In this document: one piece after another, positions 35,413-45,453 of the stretch | How positions within the stretch are numbered: the first letter of the stretch is position 1 | Layout of the letters: each line of letters begins with the position of its first letter | Position numbers and translations under genes: made by a program | DNA from: Verrucomicrobiota bacterium | GTDB taxonomy: Bacteria > Verrucomicrobiota > Verrucomicrobiia > Opitutales > Opitutaceae | DNA length: 64,000 nucleotides | Assembly: GCA_023432225.1 (NCBI GenBank) | Contig: JAEYUW010000045.1 | Span: 62,001 to 126,000, forward strand | Reading direction: 5' to 3' | Notes under the pieces: generated by a model | The model's database searches: none | What the model saw: only the letters and a program-made list of their open reading frames with translations | What the model was told of the DNA's origin: nothing

Positions 35413-37284
35413 ATGAAATCGTCGTCTCTTCCCGCGTTCGCGAAAGAGTTTGTCCTGGCACCGGTCACCCGGCTCGGTTTCGCCCTGAAATTTTTCTTCG
35501 TGCGGCTGTCGTTCTGCGCGGCGCTCGGCGTCGGAGCGTCGGCGGAAGTGACCCTCGATCTTGGAGGCGACGGGTGGAACTTCGCGGTCGACCCGACCGA
35601 TCGGGGCGAGTCGACGCGTTGGCATGAACCGGACGCTTCGTGGGACGGACGCAAGGCGCACCCGCGCGGCGGCTGGGACGAAGTCCACGTGCCGCATGAT
35701 TTCCTCACGGATCCCCGTTATGCCTACACCGGCGTCGCTTGGTATCGCCGTTCCTTCGCGGTGCCGGCCGATGCGGCGGATGGGCGCGCGTGGCGATTGC
35801 AGTTCGACACGGTTTTCCAGCGTTGTCGCGTGTGGCTGAATGGTCGACTCGTCGGCACGCATGAAGGCGGCTACACGCCCTTCGAGTTCGTCGTCACGCC
35901 GTTTCTCCAGGCCGGGCGCCAGAACCTGCTCGTGGTCGCGGTCGATAGTCGCGTGAAGTTTCGTGCCTTGCCCGGCGCACGCAGCGGCACTTCGGCCAAC
36001 GCGGGCCAATACCCGTGGTTGAACTACGGCGGCATCCTCGGCGGCGTCCGGCTGCTCGGCCACGAGCCCGTGTGGATTGCCGGGCAGAAAATCGAGACCC
36101 AGACCGAAGGCGACACGTGGCGTTTGAAGGTGCGTGTCGACGTGCGCAACTCGACGACGGCTGCGCGCCGCGGCCGCGTGACGGTGAAAATCGCGGGCCT
36201 TCCGGCTGAACTGAGCGGCGATTATTCCGTCGCCGCGGGCGGCCAGGCCTCGGTCTGGCTCGATGCGGCGCTGCCGCGCGGCTCAGTGCGGACTTGGGAA
36301 CTGGCGGCTCCCGCTCTCTACGAAAGCCGGGCGTGCATCGATCACCACGCGACGCCGCACGTGGCGCAGTTCGGCTTCCGGACGATCGCGGTGCGCGATG
36401 GCCAGCTTCAACTTAATGGGCGCGCCCTGCGCTGGGCCGGCGCCAATCGCGCGCGCGGTCACCCGCGCTTCGGCGGCATCGATCCGGACGAGTTGGTGGA
36501 ACAGGATCTGCAGTTGATGAAGGACGCCGGGCTCGTCTTTGCGCGCATCCAGCACACGGCGCCGGGACGCAATCTGCTCGAGTTGGCAGACCGTCACGGG
36601 ATGCTGCTCGTGCTCGAAGTCGGCATGTGGGGCTATGTGTCGGCCGATCAGGCGTCGCCGGAGTTGCGCGCGCAGTTCGAGGCCGAGATGCGCGAACTCG
36701 TCGCGTTGGCGCAGAATCATCCCAGCGTGATCGGTTGGAGCCTCGGCAACGAATACGAGTCGTGGACGCCCGAAGGCGTGGCGTGGACGCGCGACATGGC
36801 GCGCTTCGTGAAGTCGCTCGATGCGACGCGTCCGGTGACGTTCGCCGCACTCGGTGCGGCATTGCGGCGGCTCCGAAATGGTGAAGGGCAGGGCGAGCAC
36901 GCGTTTGACTACGTCGATTACCTCTCGGTCAACTTTTACCTGCCGCCGGAGGAACTGCCCGCGTTTCTTGATCCCGTGCATGCGCGGTGGCCGGGAAAAC
37001 CCGTAGCGTTGACGGAGTTCGGCCTGCGCGCGGATCGCGTGAAGAACGAGGCCGAGCGCGTGCGGCATCTCGACGCCATGCTCGCACAGGTGGCAACGCG
37101 ACCGTGGATCTGCGGGCTCTCGTTCTGGGCTTTCAACGACTACGCGAGCCGTTATCCGGGCACGGGCGACGATGGTTATCGCCGCTGGGGTTTGGTCGAC
37201 GAGCAGCGGCAGCCGCGCGAACTCTACCGCCATGCGGCGCAGCAGCTGGCCGGCGGTCTGCCGCTCGCGACTGAGAAAAAGTGA
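35413..37284 (+). CDS. GH2 family beta-glycosidase
   Basis: A 623-residue secreted enzyme. ATG 35413 gives an unusually long N-region before the hydrophobic signal segment (residues ~30-45, ending VGASAE). The sugar-binding domain shows VPHDFL and AWYRRSF, then DTVFQRCRVWLNG. The TIM barrel has WSLGNEYES (acid/base Glu ~447) and VALTEFG (nucleophile Glu ~535), the expected GH2 pair. At this length it lacks the extra domains of LacZ, so a beta-glucuronidase-like or small beta-galactosidase-like enzyme is likely. It is single-gene and divergent from the LacI gene. Confidence 0.92.
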   Translation: MKSSSLPAFAKEFVLAPVTRLGFALKFFFVRLSFCAALGVGASAEVTLDLGGDGWNFAVDPTDRGESTRWHEPDASWDGRKAHPRGGWDEVHVPHDFLTDPRYAYTGVAWYRRSFAVPADAADGRAWRLQFDTVFQRCRVWLNGRLVGTHEGGYTPFEFVVTPFLQAGRQNLLVVAVDSRVKFRALPGARSGTSANAGQYPWLNYGGILGGVRLLGHEPVWIAGQKIETQTEGDTWRLKVRVDVRNSTTAARRGRVTVKIAGLPAELSGDYSVAAGGQASVWLDAALPRGSVRTWELAAPALYESRACIDHHATPHVAQFGFRTIAVRDGQLQLNGRALRWAGANRARGHPRFGGIDPDELVEQDLQLMKDAGLVFARIQHTAPGRNLLELADRHGMLLVLEVGMWGYVSADQASPELRAQFEAEMRELVALAQNHPSVIGWSLGNEYESWTPEGVAWTRDMARFVKSLDATRPVTFAALGAALRRLRNGEGQGEHAFDYVDYLSVNFYLPPEELPAFLDPVHARWPGKPVALTEFGLRADRVKNEAERVRHLDAMLAQVATRPWICGLSFWAFNDYASRYPGTGDDGYRRWGLVDEQRQPRELYRHAAQQLAGGLPLATEKK

Positions 37285-37329
37285 CGTCGCTGCCGTCGCG
37301 CGTGTTGCGGGTGGCGACAGGATCGCAGG

Positions 37330-37342
37330 GTCAACGATAGAC
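37330..37342. promoter_or_regulatory. Palindromic operator candidate 5 (GTCAACGATAGAC)
   Basis: This 13-bp site differs from the 31615 copy by one base (A for T at position 10). It is in the 142-base gap between GH2 and the large GH106 gene, about 97 bases upstream of the ATG at 37427. Confidence 0.6.
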
Positions 37343-37426
37343 TCACGTGGCGCGTTGTGGCGGGAGCACGAGGCTGTTGGAGTGAGCCAATCATCCGCCG
37401 CCGCCGCGCTCGCGGTGCCTCGCCCC

Positions 37427-40400
37427 ATGTTGTTCCTCCGTGCTTCCGTATCCGTAGTTTCGAATTTCCCGCGCGTCAGCTTGTGCTCGCTGCTGGCGCC
37501 TGTCGTGTTGCTCGCGACGACCATCGCGGCGGAGCCTGCTGCCGATCACGCGTGCGCAGACGAATTTTTCCGCTACACCAACTACGATCCGGATCGCGCC
37601 GCGCACGCGCCGAAGCCGGACGAATTCGCCGCGCCGACCGGCTGGGCGCGTCCGCAGACCTGGTGGCATTGGATCAATGGCAACGTCTCGCGCGCGGGCA
37701 TCGAGGCGGATTTGCGGGCGATGGCGGAGAACGGCTACGGCTTCGCGCGCATTTTTCACCTGAACGGCAAGATCGACGGCCCGCTGAAATTCAACTCGCC
37801 GGAGTGGTTCGACACTTTCCGCTTCACCGTCGATACCGCGGCGAAATACGGCCTCGGCGTCGGCATTCACAACTGCGAGGGTTGGTCGGAGGCGGGTGGC
37901 CCGTGGATCACTCCCGCGCAGTCGATGAAGGAGCTGACGTGGAAGCTGGTGCGCGTGACCGGCAACGGTGCCGAGCAGGCGCTCGCGCTCCCGACGCTGG
38001 CGAACGCAGGTGCGGGAGCGGAGCAGGCTTGGGACGGCACGGGGCCGGCGCTTTCGCTGCCCGAGCTGGATCGCAAATTGGACTACTCCGTCGACGTCGC
38101 GGTGCTGGCCTGGCCTGCGAAACGTCCGAAAGAACTGGCGATGCATCGGGCGCAGCCGCGCGTGCGGCCGGCCAACGACTACACGCAGCCGAATCATAAG
38201 AACTACGGCGTGCTCTTCGATGGGCGCCGCGAAAAAAACATCGCTTGGTCGCACGATAAATCCTCTCGCGGGCAATTCTGCGGCGTCATGCTCGAGTTCG
38301 CGGAACCCTTCGAGGCCGCGGGCATTTTCACGGAAGTGCCGTGGATGTATGAACTGCCGCTCAATATCGTGCTCGAGGCTTCCGATGACGGCGTGAACTT
38401 CACCCGCGTCTGCGCGCTGGAGTTCAAGCAGGCCGACTGTCTCGCGAATTTCTCGCCCCGCAAGGCGCGCTTCTGGCGGCTGGTGCGTTACCAGAGCGAG
38501 CAACCCACCGAGCGCGTGCTCCGTGGCGTCGTCAAGGAACACGTCCTGCCGCTCAGCGAACTCGAGCTGCTCGCTCCGGGCGAGTTTTCGCGCGCCGCCT
38601 CGCCGATCGACAACTTTCCCGCCAAGGCCGGCGTGCTCGCCACCAGCGGCGCGATCACGGAGACCACGGCAGCTTATCCGGCCGCACTGACCTTGAAGCG
38701 CGACGAGGTGCTCAACCTCACGCCGTTGCGCGGTGCGGATGGCGTGCTGCGCTGGCGCGTGCCGGCGGGCGACTGGATCGTGATGCGCGTCGGCTACACG
38801 ACGACGGGCAAGACCAACCATCCCGCCACGCCGGGCGGCATCGGGCTGGAGGTGGACAAGTTCGACCCGCAGGCGCTGGCGCATCATTTCGCCTCCTATC
38901 CGCAGAAGATGATCGAGGCCGCGGGGCCGCGCGCCGGCGGCACGTTCTCGATCATCGAGACCGATTCGTGGGAGGCCGGGCATCAGAACTGGACCGCGGA
39001 TTTCCCCGCGCTCTTCCGCGCCCGCAACGGCTACGACATTCTGCCCTGGCTGCCCGTCTATGCGGGCGAGTGCATCGAGAGTGTCGCGACGACGGAGAAT
39101 TTCCTCCGCGACCTGCGGCAGACCTTCTCGTCGCTGGTGATGGAGAATTTCTACGGCGAACTCGGGCGGCTCACGCGGGAGCGCGGCCTGAAATACGAGA
39201 CGGAGCCGGCCAGCGGCATCTTCATGCGCAACGCGATGAACTCCTATCGCGAGGCCGATTTTCCGATGAACGAAGTCTGGCAGGACGCGCGCGAACCCGG
39301 GGTAGTGAGCGGCGTGCGACAGGCGGCGGCGCGCGAAGTCGCGAGCACGGCGCATTTCTACGGCAAGCAATACGTCACCTGCGAATCGCTCACCAGTCGC
39401 AAGGGCAACTGGGCGGAGACGCCGTGGACGATGAAGGGCACCGCCGACACCGTGCTGCTCGCCGGCCACAACGTGACGGTCTTCCACTCGTTCACACACC
39501 AGCCGGACGAGCGCGTGCCCGGCTGGCAGATGGATCCGTGGGGAGTGTCGCTCAACCGCAAACTGCCGTGGTGGCCGCTCGGCCGCGCCTGGTTCGATTC
39601 GATCGCGCGCACCCAATACATGCTGCAGCAGGGCAAATACGCCGCTCGCATCCTGACGTTGTTCTCCGACGAGATTCCCGCGGTCGGCGCGAGCCTCGCG
39701 CTCAAGGGCGAGCATCAGTTCGACGTGATCGAGGGCGATGGTGTGCGGCGATTCCTGCGCATGGAGGACGGCCGGCTCGTGAGCCCGGGACGGATGCATT
39801 ACGAGCTGCTCGTCGTCGCGCCGGGCACCACGCTGCAACTGGCCACGCTCGAGCGACTCCAGCAGCTGCTCGAGGCCGGTGCAAAGGTTTCAGCGCTGAA
39901 GAAGCCGCTCAACCCGCCCTCGCTGCGGGGGGGCGAGCCCGCGACGCAACGCTGGCACGAATTGGCGGACGCGCTTTACGGCGACGGTGCGAAGCAGGCG
40001 CGCCGCCTTGGCCGCGGGACCTTTTACGTCGGCTATACGGCTGACGAGGCAGTGGCGGCAGTCGGTTTGCGCGAAGAATTTCGCTGCACGCTCGATCATG
40101 CGGCGGCGGCCGACATCGCCTGGATGCACCGCCAGCACGCGGACGGCACAGAATGGTTCTGGGTCATCAACCGGCTGGCGGACGAGGAGCGGCGCGGCGT
40201 CTTTTCGTTCAACGTCACCGGCAAGCGCGTGTCGCTCTGGCACCCGGAAACGGGCCGGATCGAGCGCGCACCGTTCTATTACGAGAAAGATGGCGCGACT
40301 CACGTGACGCTCTCGCTGGCGAAGCTCGAGGGCTTGTTCGTGGTGTTCGAGCCGCAGCCCGCCGCGGAGCATGTGGTGCGGGTGAATTGGCGCGGAGCCG

Positions 40401-41599
40401 GCGCCAGCGACTCGCCGCCGACGGCGGTGTTCGATCACACCAAAGTGGCGCAAGACTTTACGGTGTTCGTCACCGTGTCGCCCGCGGCGGAGCGCAAGCT
40501 GACCGAGCCCGCTCTGCGCGGCATCGTGCCGGCGGCGAATGAGAATTTCGCGCTCTATCCCGAGCAGATGCACGTGAAGATGAAGCAGAGCGATCAGGCC
40601 TGTGCGGGCCTCAGCGTCGGGCGGAATTCCATCGCGGTTTTCGAACACGGCACCGGATTTTTCAACAGCGTGCTCGTGTGGAATGCGCCGGTGCCGGAAA
40701 AGGCGCGACTGGCGCTGCGTTATGCTCGCGGCGTGCCGACGTTGTTCGTGAACGGGCGCGAGGTGGCGCGCGGAAAGGCGTCGGGGCGAGTCGTGCATCC
40801 ACCAGCGGAACTGCGGCGAAGCTTCAAGGGCCTGGCGTCGGAGTTGGCTGTGGAGGCGCAGGCACTCTCGTTCGAATCGATTGCCGCGCGGGCCGCGCAC
40901 CCGGCGGCAGTCGCGTCGGCGATGCCGACGAAAGAGCCACGGTTGTTCGTTGCGGCCGACGGTCGGCTCGCGGCGGAGTTTGCCAACGCGGGACGTTTGC
41001 AGCTCGAAACTGCAGCGGGCCGGAAAGTAGAACTCGTCGCCGCGGAAGTCCCGAAGGCGCAGCGCGTCGCAGGACCGTTTCTCGTGAGCTTCGATCCGTT
41101 ACGCGGCGGCCCGACGGAGCCGCAGGTGTTGGATGCGCTGACTTCGTGGACCGAGTCAGCGGTTGCAGGTGTGAAGCATTACTCGGGACTCGCGACCTAC
41201 TCGAAGGAGTTCGCGCTGTCGTCGACGCAGACGGCGTCGGATGTGCGCACGTATCTGGTCATCGACGAGGTCGCCGAGGTGGCGAAGGTCACGATCAACG
41301 GTCGCGTGGCCGGCACGCTCTGGCGTCCGCCGTATCGGCTCGACGTGACTGAGTTCGTGCGCGCCGGCGCCAACTCGCTCAGCATCGTCGTCGGCAACAC
41401 GTGGGTGAATCGCTGCCTCCATGACGCGACGCTGCCGGAAGCGCAGCGCCTCACGTGGGCGAACACGATGCAGGTGCACTATCCCGATCCGGCGACGATC
41501 AAGCCGACGGATTACTTCCCGTGGAAAACCGGTCCGCTCCGTTCCGGACTGCTTGGCACGATGAAGCTGGAGTTCACCCGCGTGGTGCAGGCGCAGTAA
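37427..41599 (+). CDS. Large GH106 alpha-L-rhamnosidase
   Basis: A 1,390-residue protein. The ATG at 37427, preceded by CCCC, gives a signal peptide with a long N-region (hydrophobic core ~20-40). The GH106 hallmark WWHWINGNVSRAGIEADLRAM is at residues ~80-100, followed by NCEGWSEAGGPW. It is about 400 residues longer than the other two copies. The extra length includes a discoidin-like insertion near residues 240-390 (EASDDGVNFTRV) and added beta domains near the C-terminus before TINGRVAGTLWRPPYRLD. It probably removes rhamnose from a branched context. It stands alone on the plus strand with its own operator candidate and converges on the 491-residue gene. Confidence 0.9.
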   Translation: MLFLRASVSVVSNFPRVSLCSLLAPVVLLATTIAAEPAADHACADEFFRYTNYDPDRAAHAPKPDEFAAPTGWARPQTWWHWINGNVSRAGIEADLRAMAENGYGFARIFHLNGKIDGPLKFNSPEWFDTFRFTVDTAAKYGLGVGIHNCEGWSEAGGPWITPAQSMKELTWKLVRVTGNGAEQALALPTLANAGAGAEQAWDGTGPALSLPELDRKLDYSVDVAVLAWPAKRPKELAMHRAQPRVRPANDYTQPNHKNYGVLFDGRREKNIAWSHDKSSRGQFCGVMLEFAEPFEAAGIFTEVPWMYELPLNIVLEASDDGVNFTRVCALEFKQADCLANFSPRKARFWRLVRYQSEQPTERVLRGVVKEHVLPLSELELLAPGEFSRAASPIDNFPAKAGVLATSGAITETTAAYPAALTLKRDEVLNLTPLRGADGVLRWRVPAGDWIVMRVGYTTTGKTNHPATPGGIGLEVDKFDPQALAHHFASYPQKMIEAAGPRAGGTFSIIETDSWEAGHQNWTADFPALFRARNGYDILPWLPVYAGECIESVATTENFLRDLRQTFSSLVMENFYGELGRLTRERGLKYETEPASGIFMRNAMNSYREADFPMNEVWQDAREPGVVSGVRQAAAREVASTAHFYGKQYVTCESLTSRKGNWAETPWTMKGTADTVLLAGHNVTVFHSFTHQPDERVPGWQMDPWGVSLNRKLPWWPLGRAWFDSIARTQYMLQQGKYAARILTLFSDEIPAVGASLALKGEHQFDVIEGDGVRRFLRMEDGRLVSPGRMHYELLVVAPGTTLQLATLERLQQLLEAGAKVSALKKPLNPPSLRGGEPATQRWHELADALYGDGAKQARRLGRGTFYVGYTADEAVAAVGLREEFRCTLDHAAAADIAWMHRQHADGTEWFWVINRLADEERRGVFSFNVTGKRVSLWHPETGRIERAPFYYEKDGATHVTLSLAKLEGLFVVFEPQPAAEHVVRVNWRGAGASDSPPTAVFDHTKVAQDFTVFVTVSPAAERKLTEPALRGIVPAANENFALYPEQMHVKMKQSDQACAGLSVGRNSIAVFEHGTGFFNSVLVWNAPVPEKARLALRYARGVPTLFVNGREVARGKASGRVVHPPAELRRSFKGLASELAVEAQALSFESIAARAAHPAAVASAMPTKEPRLFVAADGRLAAEFANAGRLQLETAAGRKVELVAAEVPKAQRVAGPFLVSFDPLRGGPTEPQVLDALTSWTESAVAGVKHYSGLATYSKEFALSSTQTASDVRTYLVIDEVAEVAKVTINGRVAGTLWRPPYRLDVTEFVRAGANSLSIVVGNTWVNRCLHDATLPEAQRLTWANTMQVHYPDPATIKPTDYFPWKTGPLRSGLLGTMKLEFTRVVQAQ

Positions 41600-41609
41600 A
41601 GCGGACTCG

Positions 41610-41639
41610 CGGCGCCTGCGGTTGCTGCGGGCGCCGTTT
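41610..41639. terminator. Putative hairpin terminator between convergent genes
   Basis: A 7-bp stem (CGGCGCC / GGCGCCG) encloses a 13-base GC-rich loop and is followed by TTT on the plus strand. It sits in the 38-base gap between the GH106 stop (41599) and the stop of the minus-strand gene at 41638. The T-tract is short, so this is tentative. Confidence 0.4.
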
Positions 41640-43113
41640 AGGGTGCGTTATCCGTTGTGATCTCGCGGCCGTGCCGGAGGCGATTGAAAACGCGCCACGC
41701 GAGATGGGTCATCGTATCCTTGCGCGTTTCTGGCAGCCACCGATCCGGATAATCGTTCCACGTCTCGAGCATGACGATGGAGGGCGTGAGACCGAGCGTG
41801 TGAAGTTCCTCGAGATAATTCAGCAGCTCGACGCGCGCGGCATAGTTGCTCGTGCTGGTGCCGCGATTGCTGTTCACGAGCATACCGAAACGAAGCGGCG
41901 CTCCACCGGGGCCGAGCGGCAAGGCGACGACATCGTTGCGCAACGCCAGCAGCCGGCGGCGGTAGTCGAGTCCGCGCACGACCTCGGGTTGATCGGTGGA
42001 GGACTCGTTGTTGAAAGCGTCGTAGGCGAAGTCCGTGATCACGCCCGTGAGCGGGACGCCGCGCCGTGCCGCGAGCGACGGGAGCGTGGCGAGTTCATCC
42101 TCGTAGTTGCCGAAGCCCCTGGGGCCCTCGGCATGAGCGCGGGTGTTGCGCGCGGGGAGGCCCGCGTAGCTCCAGCTGGAAAAGTTGGCGATGAGCTGGA
42201 ATTGCACCTGCGGGTAGGCGCGCCGGAACTGCTCCATCCATTGGACAGCCTGCTCGGCGGCATCCGCCGTGGAAAGGCCGGTGCGCTTGCCCTGATGGAA
42301 TTTCGCGCGATGGATCGGGCCGTCGAGGCACAGGACGTCGATCACGCCGCCCGCGCCGCCTTGCTCGACCGGATCGGTGAAACGCCGGAGCGTGCGAAAC
42401 TGCGCGGTGAAGCTATCGAGTCCGGCGCGTTGCTGGCCGGCCGGATCTTCGAGGTGCACGCTGCTGTGAAACACACCGAGTTCGATGGCGATTTTGATCC
42501 GGCCGCGAGTCGGGGTGGGCGCAAGGGCGCGGGCGAATTCGCGTAATTCCTCGAGGGAGGCACTCTGGATCGTCGAGTAGAAGAGCACGATGCCGTCGAT
42601 TTGTTCGGACAGCTGCTTCCATGCGCCGAGGTCCTTCAAGGCGAGGCGGCTTTCGCCGTGGCGGGTGAGCGCGGGCGATCGGCCCGGGGCGTTGGCGATC
42701 CAGACTTCGGTCTCGGGCCACGACCAGTTGGGTTGATCTGGATAGAGCCGTTGCAATCGCCAGCCGGTCGCACGGGCGTAGTCGGAGGTTTTGCTGTCGC
42801 GGAGTGCGGCGAGTTGGTAGCTGACGATCGGGACTTGCGCGAGCGCGGCAGTGTCGAGGTAGCTTGTCGTTTTTGCCGGCAAGGTGATGGTCTGGCCCTT
42901 GGCGTCGCCCCAGGCGCGCTTCACGAGTTTCCAGCCGGTGATCGCTGGATCGCCGCGGGTCCACTGCAGCGTGATATCGTCGGCGTTCGTGAGCGCTTCC
43001 GGATAGTCCGTGTTGCGGCCATAGAAAGCCTGGAAATTCTCGGGGGCTTGGGTTGGTCCACTGGCGAAGGCCGTCAGACCGAACAGGGCCAAGAGGGGGA
43101 TGGGGATTTTCAC
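41638..43113 (-). CDS. Secreted protein of unknown family (FN3-like plus TIM-barrel-like)
   Basis: A 491-residue protein starting with GTG at 43113, which gives a short signal peptide (residues 1-~18). I do not recognise a named family. Residues ~22-125 look like a fibronectin-type III domain (ADDITLQWTRGDPAITGWKL). Residues ~135-480 alternate strands and helices as in a TIM barrel, with acidic strand-end residues in RIKIAIELGVF, VIDVLCLDGP, GVITDFAYDAF and IVMLETWNDYPD. The last resembles active sites of glycoside hydrolases. It lies 68 bases after GH3 and is probably co-transcribed with it. A glycosidase role is likely but inferred, and the catalytic pair is not established. Confidence 0.75.
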   Translation of the reverse strand: MKIPIPLLALFGLTAFASGPTQAPENFQAFYGRNTDYPEALTNADDITLQWTRGDPAITGWKLVKRAWGDAKGQTITLPAKTTSYLDTAALAQVPIVSYQLAALRDSKTSDYARATGWRLQRLYPDQPNWSWPETEVWIANAPGRSPALTRHGESRLALKDLGAWKQLSEQIDGIVLFYSTIQSASLEELREFARALAPTPTRGRIKIAIELGVFHSSVHLEDPAGQQRAGLDSFTAQFRTLRRFTDPVEQGGAGGVIDVLCLDGPIHRAKFHQGKRTGLSTADAAEQAVQWMEQFRRAYPQVQFQLIANFSSWSYAGLPARNTRAHAEGPRGFGNYEDELATLPSLAARRGVPLTGVITDFAYDAFNNESSTDQPEVVRGLDYRRRLLALRNDVVALPLGPGGAPLRFGMLVNSNRGTSTSNYAARVELLNYLEELHTLGLTPSIVMLETWNDYPDRWLPETRKDTMTHLAWRVFNRLRHGREITTDNAP

Positions 43114-43181
43114 AGGGAAATGCCGGCGGCCAGGAATTGTGTTAGATCAGATCAATCTGAGCGCGACAAACGGGGCGGATC

Positions 43182-45377
43182 TCAGGGCGAGAGTGTCACG
43201 GTGTGTTGCAGCCCGCCGACGGAGCTGGTGCTGACGATGAGTTGAAATTTGCCCGGCTCGACTGATTGGCGCAAGGAGGCGTCGAGGAGCGCAAAATCAT
43301 CCCGCTGCAGTGAGAATTCGATGCGGCGGTGTTCGCCCGCCGCGAGGTGCACACGTTCGAAACGGCGCAGCTCACGCAATGGACGCGACCGGCTCGCGAC
43401 CACGTCGCGCAGGTAGAGTTGCACGACTTCGTCTCCGTCGCGTGCCCCGGTGTTGCGCAGCTCGACACTGACGTGGACCGGTTCATCGGCAGCCGGAGCC
43501 GGGTTGCTCACGGTCAAATCGGCGAGTTCAAAATGTGTGTAGCTCAATCCAAATCCGAAGGGGAATTCCGGAGTGTTGGGACTGTCGATGTATTTTGAGG
43601 TCCAGAGTTTTTCCGCTGCAGGGCGGCCCGTGTTGAGCGCTGCGTAGTAGATGGGGATTTGCCCGACGCTGCGAGGGAAGGTCATCGGCAGCTTGCCGCC
43701 GGGATTGACATCACCGAACAGCACGTCGGCCACACCATGACCGGCCTCCGTGCCGGGAAACCACGCGAGCAACAGCGCAGGCGTCGCTTGCGCGAGCTCC
43801 CCGAGCACGAGGGGGCGCCCGCAGAGCAATACCGTGGCGAGCGGTTTGCCGGTGGCGGCGAGGGCCCGCACGAGCGGCAATTGCGCGCCGGACAGGTCGA
43901 GCTTCGTGCGTGAGGCGGCTTCGCCGCTCATGCGGGCGCTTTCGCCCACGACGGCCACGATAGCGTCGGCTTGGCTCGCGGTGGCCAGAGCTGCGGCAAA
44001 TCCGGCATGGGACCCATCCTGCACCGAGGTGAGCCCCGGGACGTAGGTCACGATCGCGTCCGGTCCGAGCTTGGCGCGAAATCCGGCGAGCAGTGTGACG
44101 ACGTCGTGTTCGCGTCCGTCGCCATTCCAAGAGCCCATTGGCGCGCGTGCATCGTCGGCTAGCGGCCCGATGACTGCGAGACGGCGCAAGTGGCGCGAGA
44201 GCGGCAGGACAGCGGAATCGTTCTTGAGCAGCACGCAGGAGCGCGCTGCCGCGCGGCGGGCCACCGCACGGTGCTGTGGGGCGAGCAGCGCGGGAGCTTC
44301 GGCGGTCTCATCGACGTAGGGATGCGCGAACAGCCCCAGTTGGAACTTGGCGCGCAGCACACGGCGCACCGCAGAGTCTAGCTGCACCTCGGTCACTTGG
44401 CCGGTGGCCAGCAGTGTCGGTAGGGATTCCTGATAGGTGCGGCTGATCATCTCGACGTCGACCCCGGAGACGAAGGCCTGACGCGCGGCCTCACTTGGCG
44501 TAGTGGCGGTTCCGTGGTTGAGCAATTCGAGGATCGAGCGCGCGTCGCTGATCACCAGGCCGTCGAAGCCCCACTCGCCGCGCAGCACTTGTCGCGTGAT
44601 AAAATTGTTGGCGGAGGCTGGCACGCCGTTGAGCGAATTGAAACCGACCATGAAGGATCCGACGCCCGCATTGAGCGCGGCGCGGAACGGGGGGAAGTAG
44701 ACTTCGCGCAGTGTCGCCTCGGAGACCTCGGTGGTGTTGTATTCGCGTCCAGCCTCGGCTGCGCCGTAAGCGACCCAGTGTTTGGCGCAGGCGAGCATAC
44801 GGCCAGGGTGCCCGAGGCGTTCGCCTTGGAAGCCGCGCACCCGCGCGGCGGCGAAGACACGGCCGAGATACGGATCCTCGCCCGCACCTTCGACGACACG
44901 TCCCCAGCGGGGATCGCGCGCGATGTCGACCATCGGTGCGTAGGTCCAGCGCAACCCGGCGGCGGTGGCTTCGGTGGCGGCGAGAGTGGCAGTCTCCTCT
45001 GCGAGGCCGGGGTCCCAGCTGGCGGCCTCGGCGAGTGGAACCGGGAAAATAGTCCGGTAGCCGTGGATCAGGTCATAGGCGAAGAGCAGCGGAATACCCA
45101 GACGCGAGCGCTCCACCGCGAGACGTTGCAGCGAGTTGGTTTTGGCTGCTCCGTGGATGTTGATCATCGATCCGACGAGGCCTTGCTCGATTAAAACCTC
45201 GTGCTCTGGGCGGTGATTGCCTCCGCCCGGGGCGGTGCCGATCTGGGTAAGCTGGCCGATTTTCTCAGCCACCGTCATGCGTGCGAGCAGGGCGTTGATT
45301 TCGGGGTCGAACTCGGCGGCGCCGGCTGTGGCCAGCGTAAGCAACCCGAGGACGGCGATGCGAAATAGGGCGATCAT
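43182..45377 (-). CDS. GH3 family beta-glycosidase
   Basis: A 731-residue secreted enzyme with a signal peptide (residues 1-~20) from the ATG at 45377, preceded by CCCC. The GH3 N-terminal barrel starts with MTVAEKIGQL and contains YAPMVDIARDPRWGR and the nucleophile motif GLVISDARS (Asp ~278). The alpha/beta sandwich (~370-590) has SCVLLKND and GCR-like LLCGRPLV stretches, and an FN3-like domain (~640-715) ends the protein. The architecture matches periplasmic BglX-type beta-glucosidases, although GH3 also includes xylosidases and arabinofuranosidases. It sits between GH106 (76-base gap) and the unknown 491-residue gene. Confidence 0.93.
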   Translation of the reverse strand: MIALFRIAVLGLLTLATAGAAEFDPEINALLARMTVAEKIGQLTQIGTAPGGGNHRPEHEVLIEQGLVGSMINIHGAAKTNSLQRLAVERSRLGIPLLFAYDLIHGYRTIFPVPLAEAASWDPGLAEETATLAATEATAAGLRWTYAPMVDIARDPRWGRVVEGAGEDPYLGRVFAAARVRGFQGERLGHPGRMLACAKHWVAYGAAEAGREYNTTEVSEATLREVYFPPFRAALNAGVGSFMVGFNSLNGVPASANNFITRQVLRGEWGFDGLVISDARSILELLNHGTATTPSEAARQAFVSGVDVEMISRTYQESLPTLLATGQVTEVQLDSAVRRVLRAKFQLGLFAHPYVDETAEAPALLAPQHRAVARRAAARSCVLLKNDSAVLPLSRHLRRLAVIGPLADDARAPMGSWNGDGREHDVVTLLAGFRAKLGPDAIVTYVPGLTSVQDGSHAGFAAALATASQADAIVAVVGESARMSGEAASRTKLDLSGAQLPLVRALAATGKPLATVLLCGRPLVLGELAQATPALLLAWFPGTEAGHGVADVLFGDVNPGGKLPMTFPRSVGQIPIYYAALNTGRPAAEKLWTSKYIDSPNTPEFPFGFGLSYTHFELADLTVSNPAPAADEPVHVSVELRNTGARDGDEVVQLYLRDVVASRSRPLRELRRFERVHLAAGEHRRIEFSLQRDDFALLDASLRQSVEPGKFQLIVSTSSVGGLQHTVTLSP

Positions 45378-45453
45378 GGGGCGCAGGGGAAATGACTCAC
45401 GATGAGGGCGTTTCCTCAGGTGGATTTTGGAGACGGGGTGCGGCGCGGTGAGA

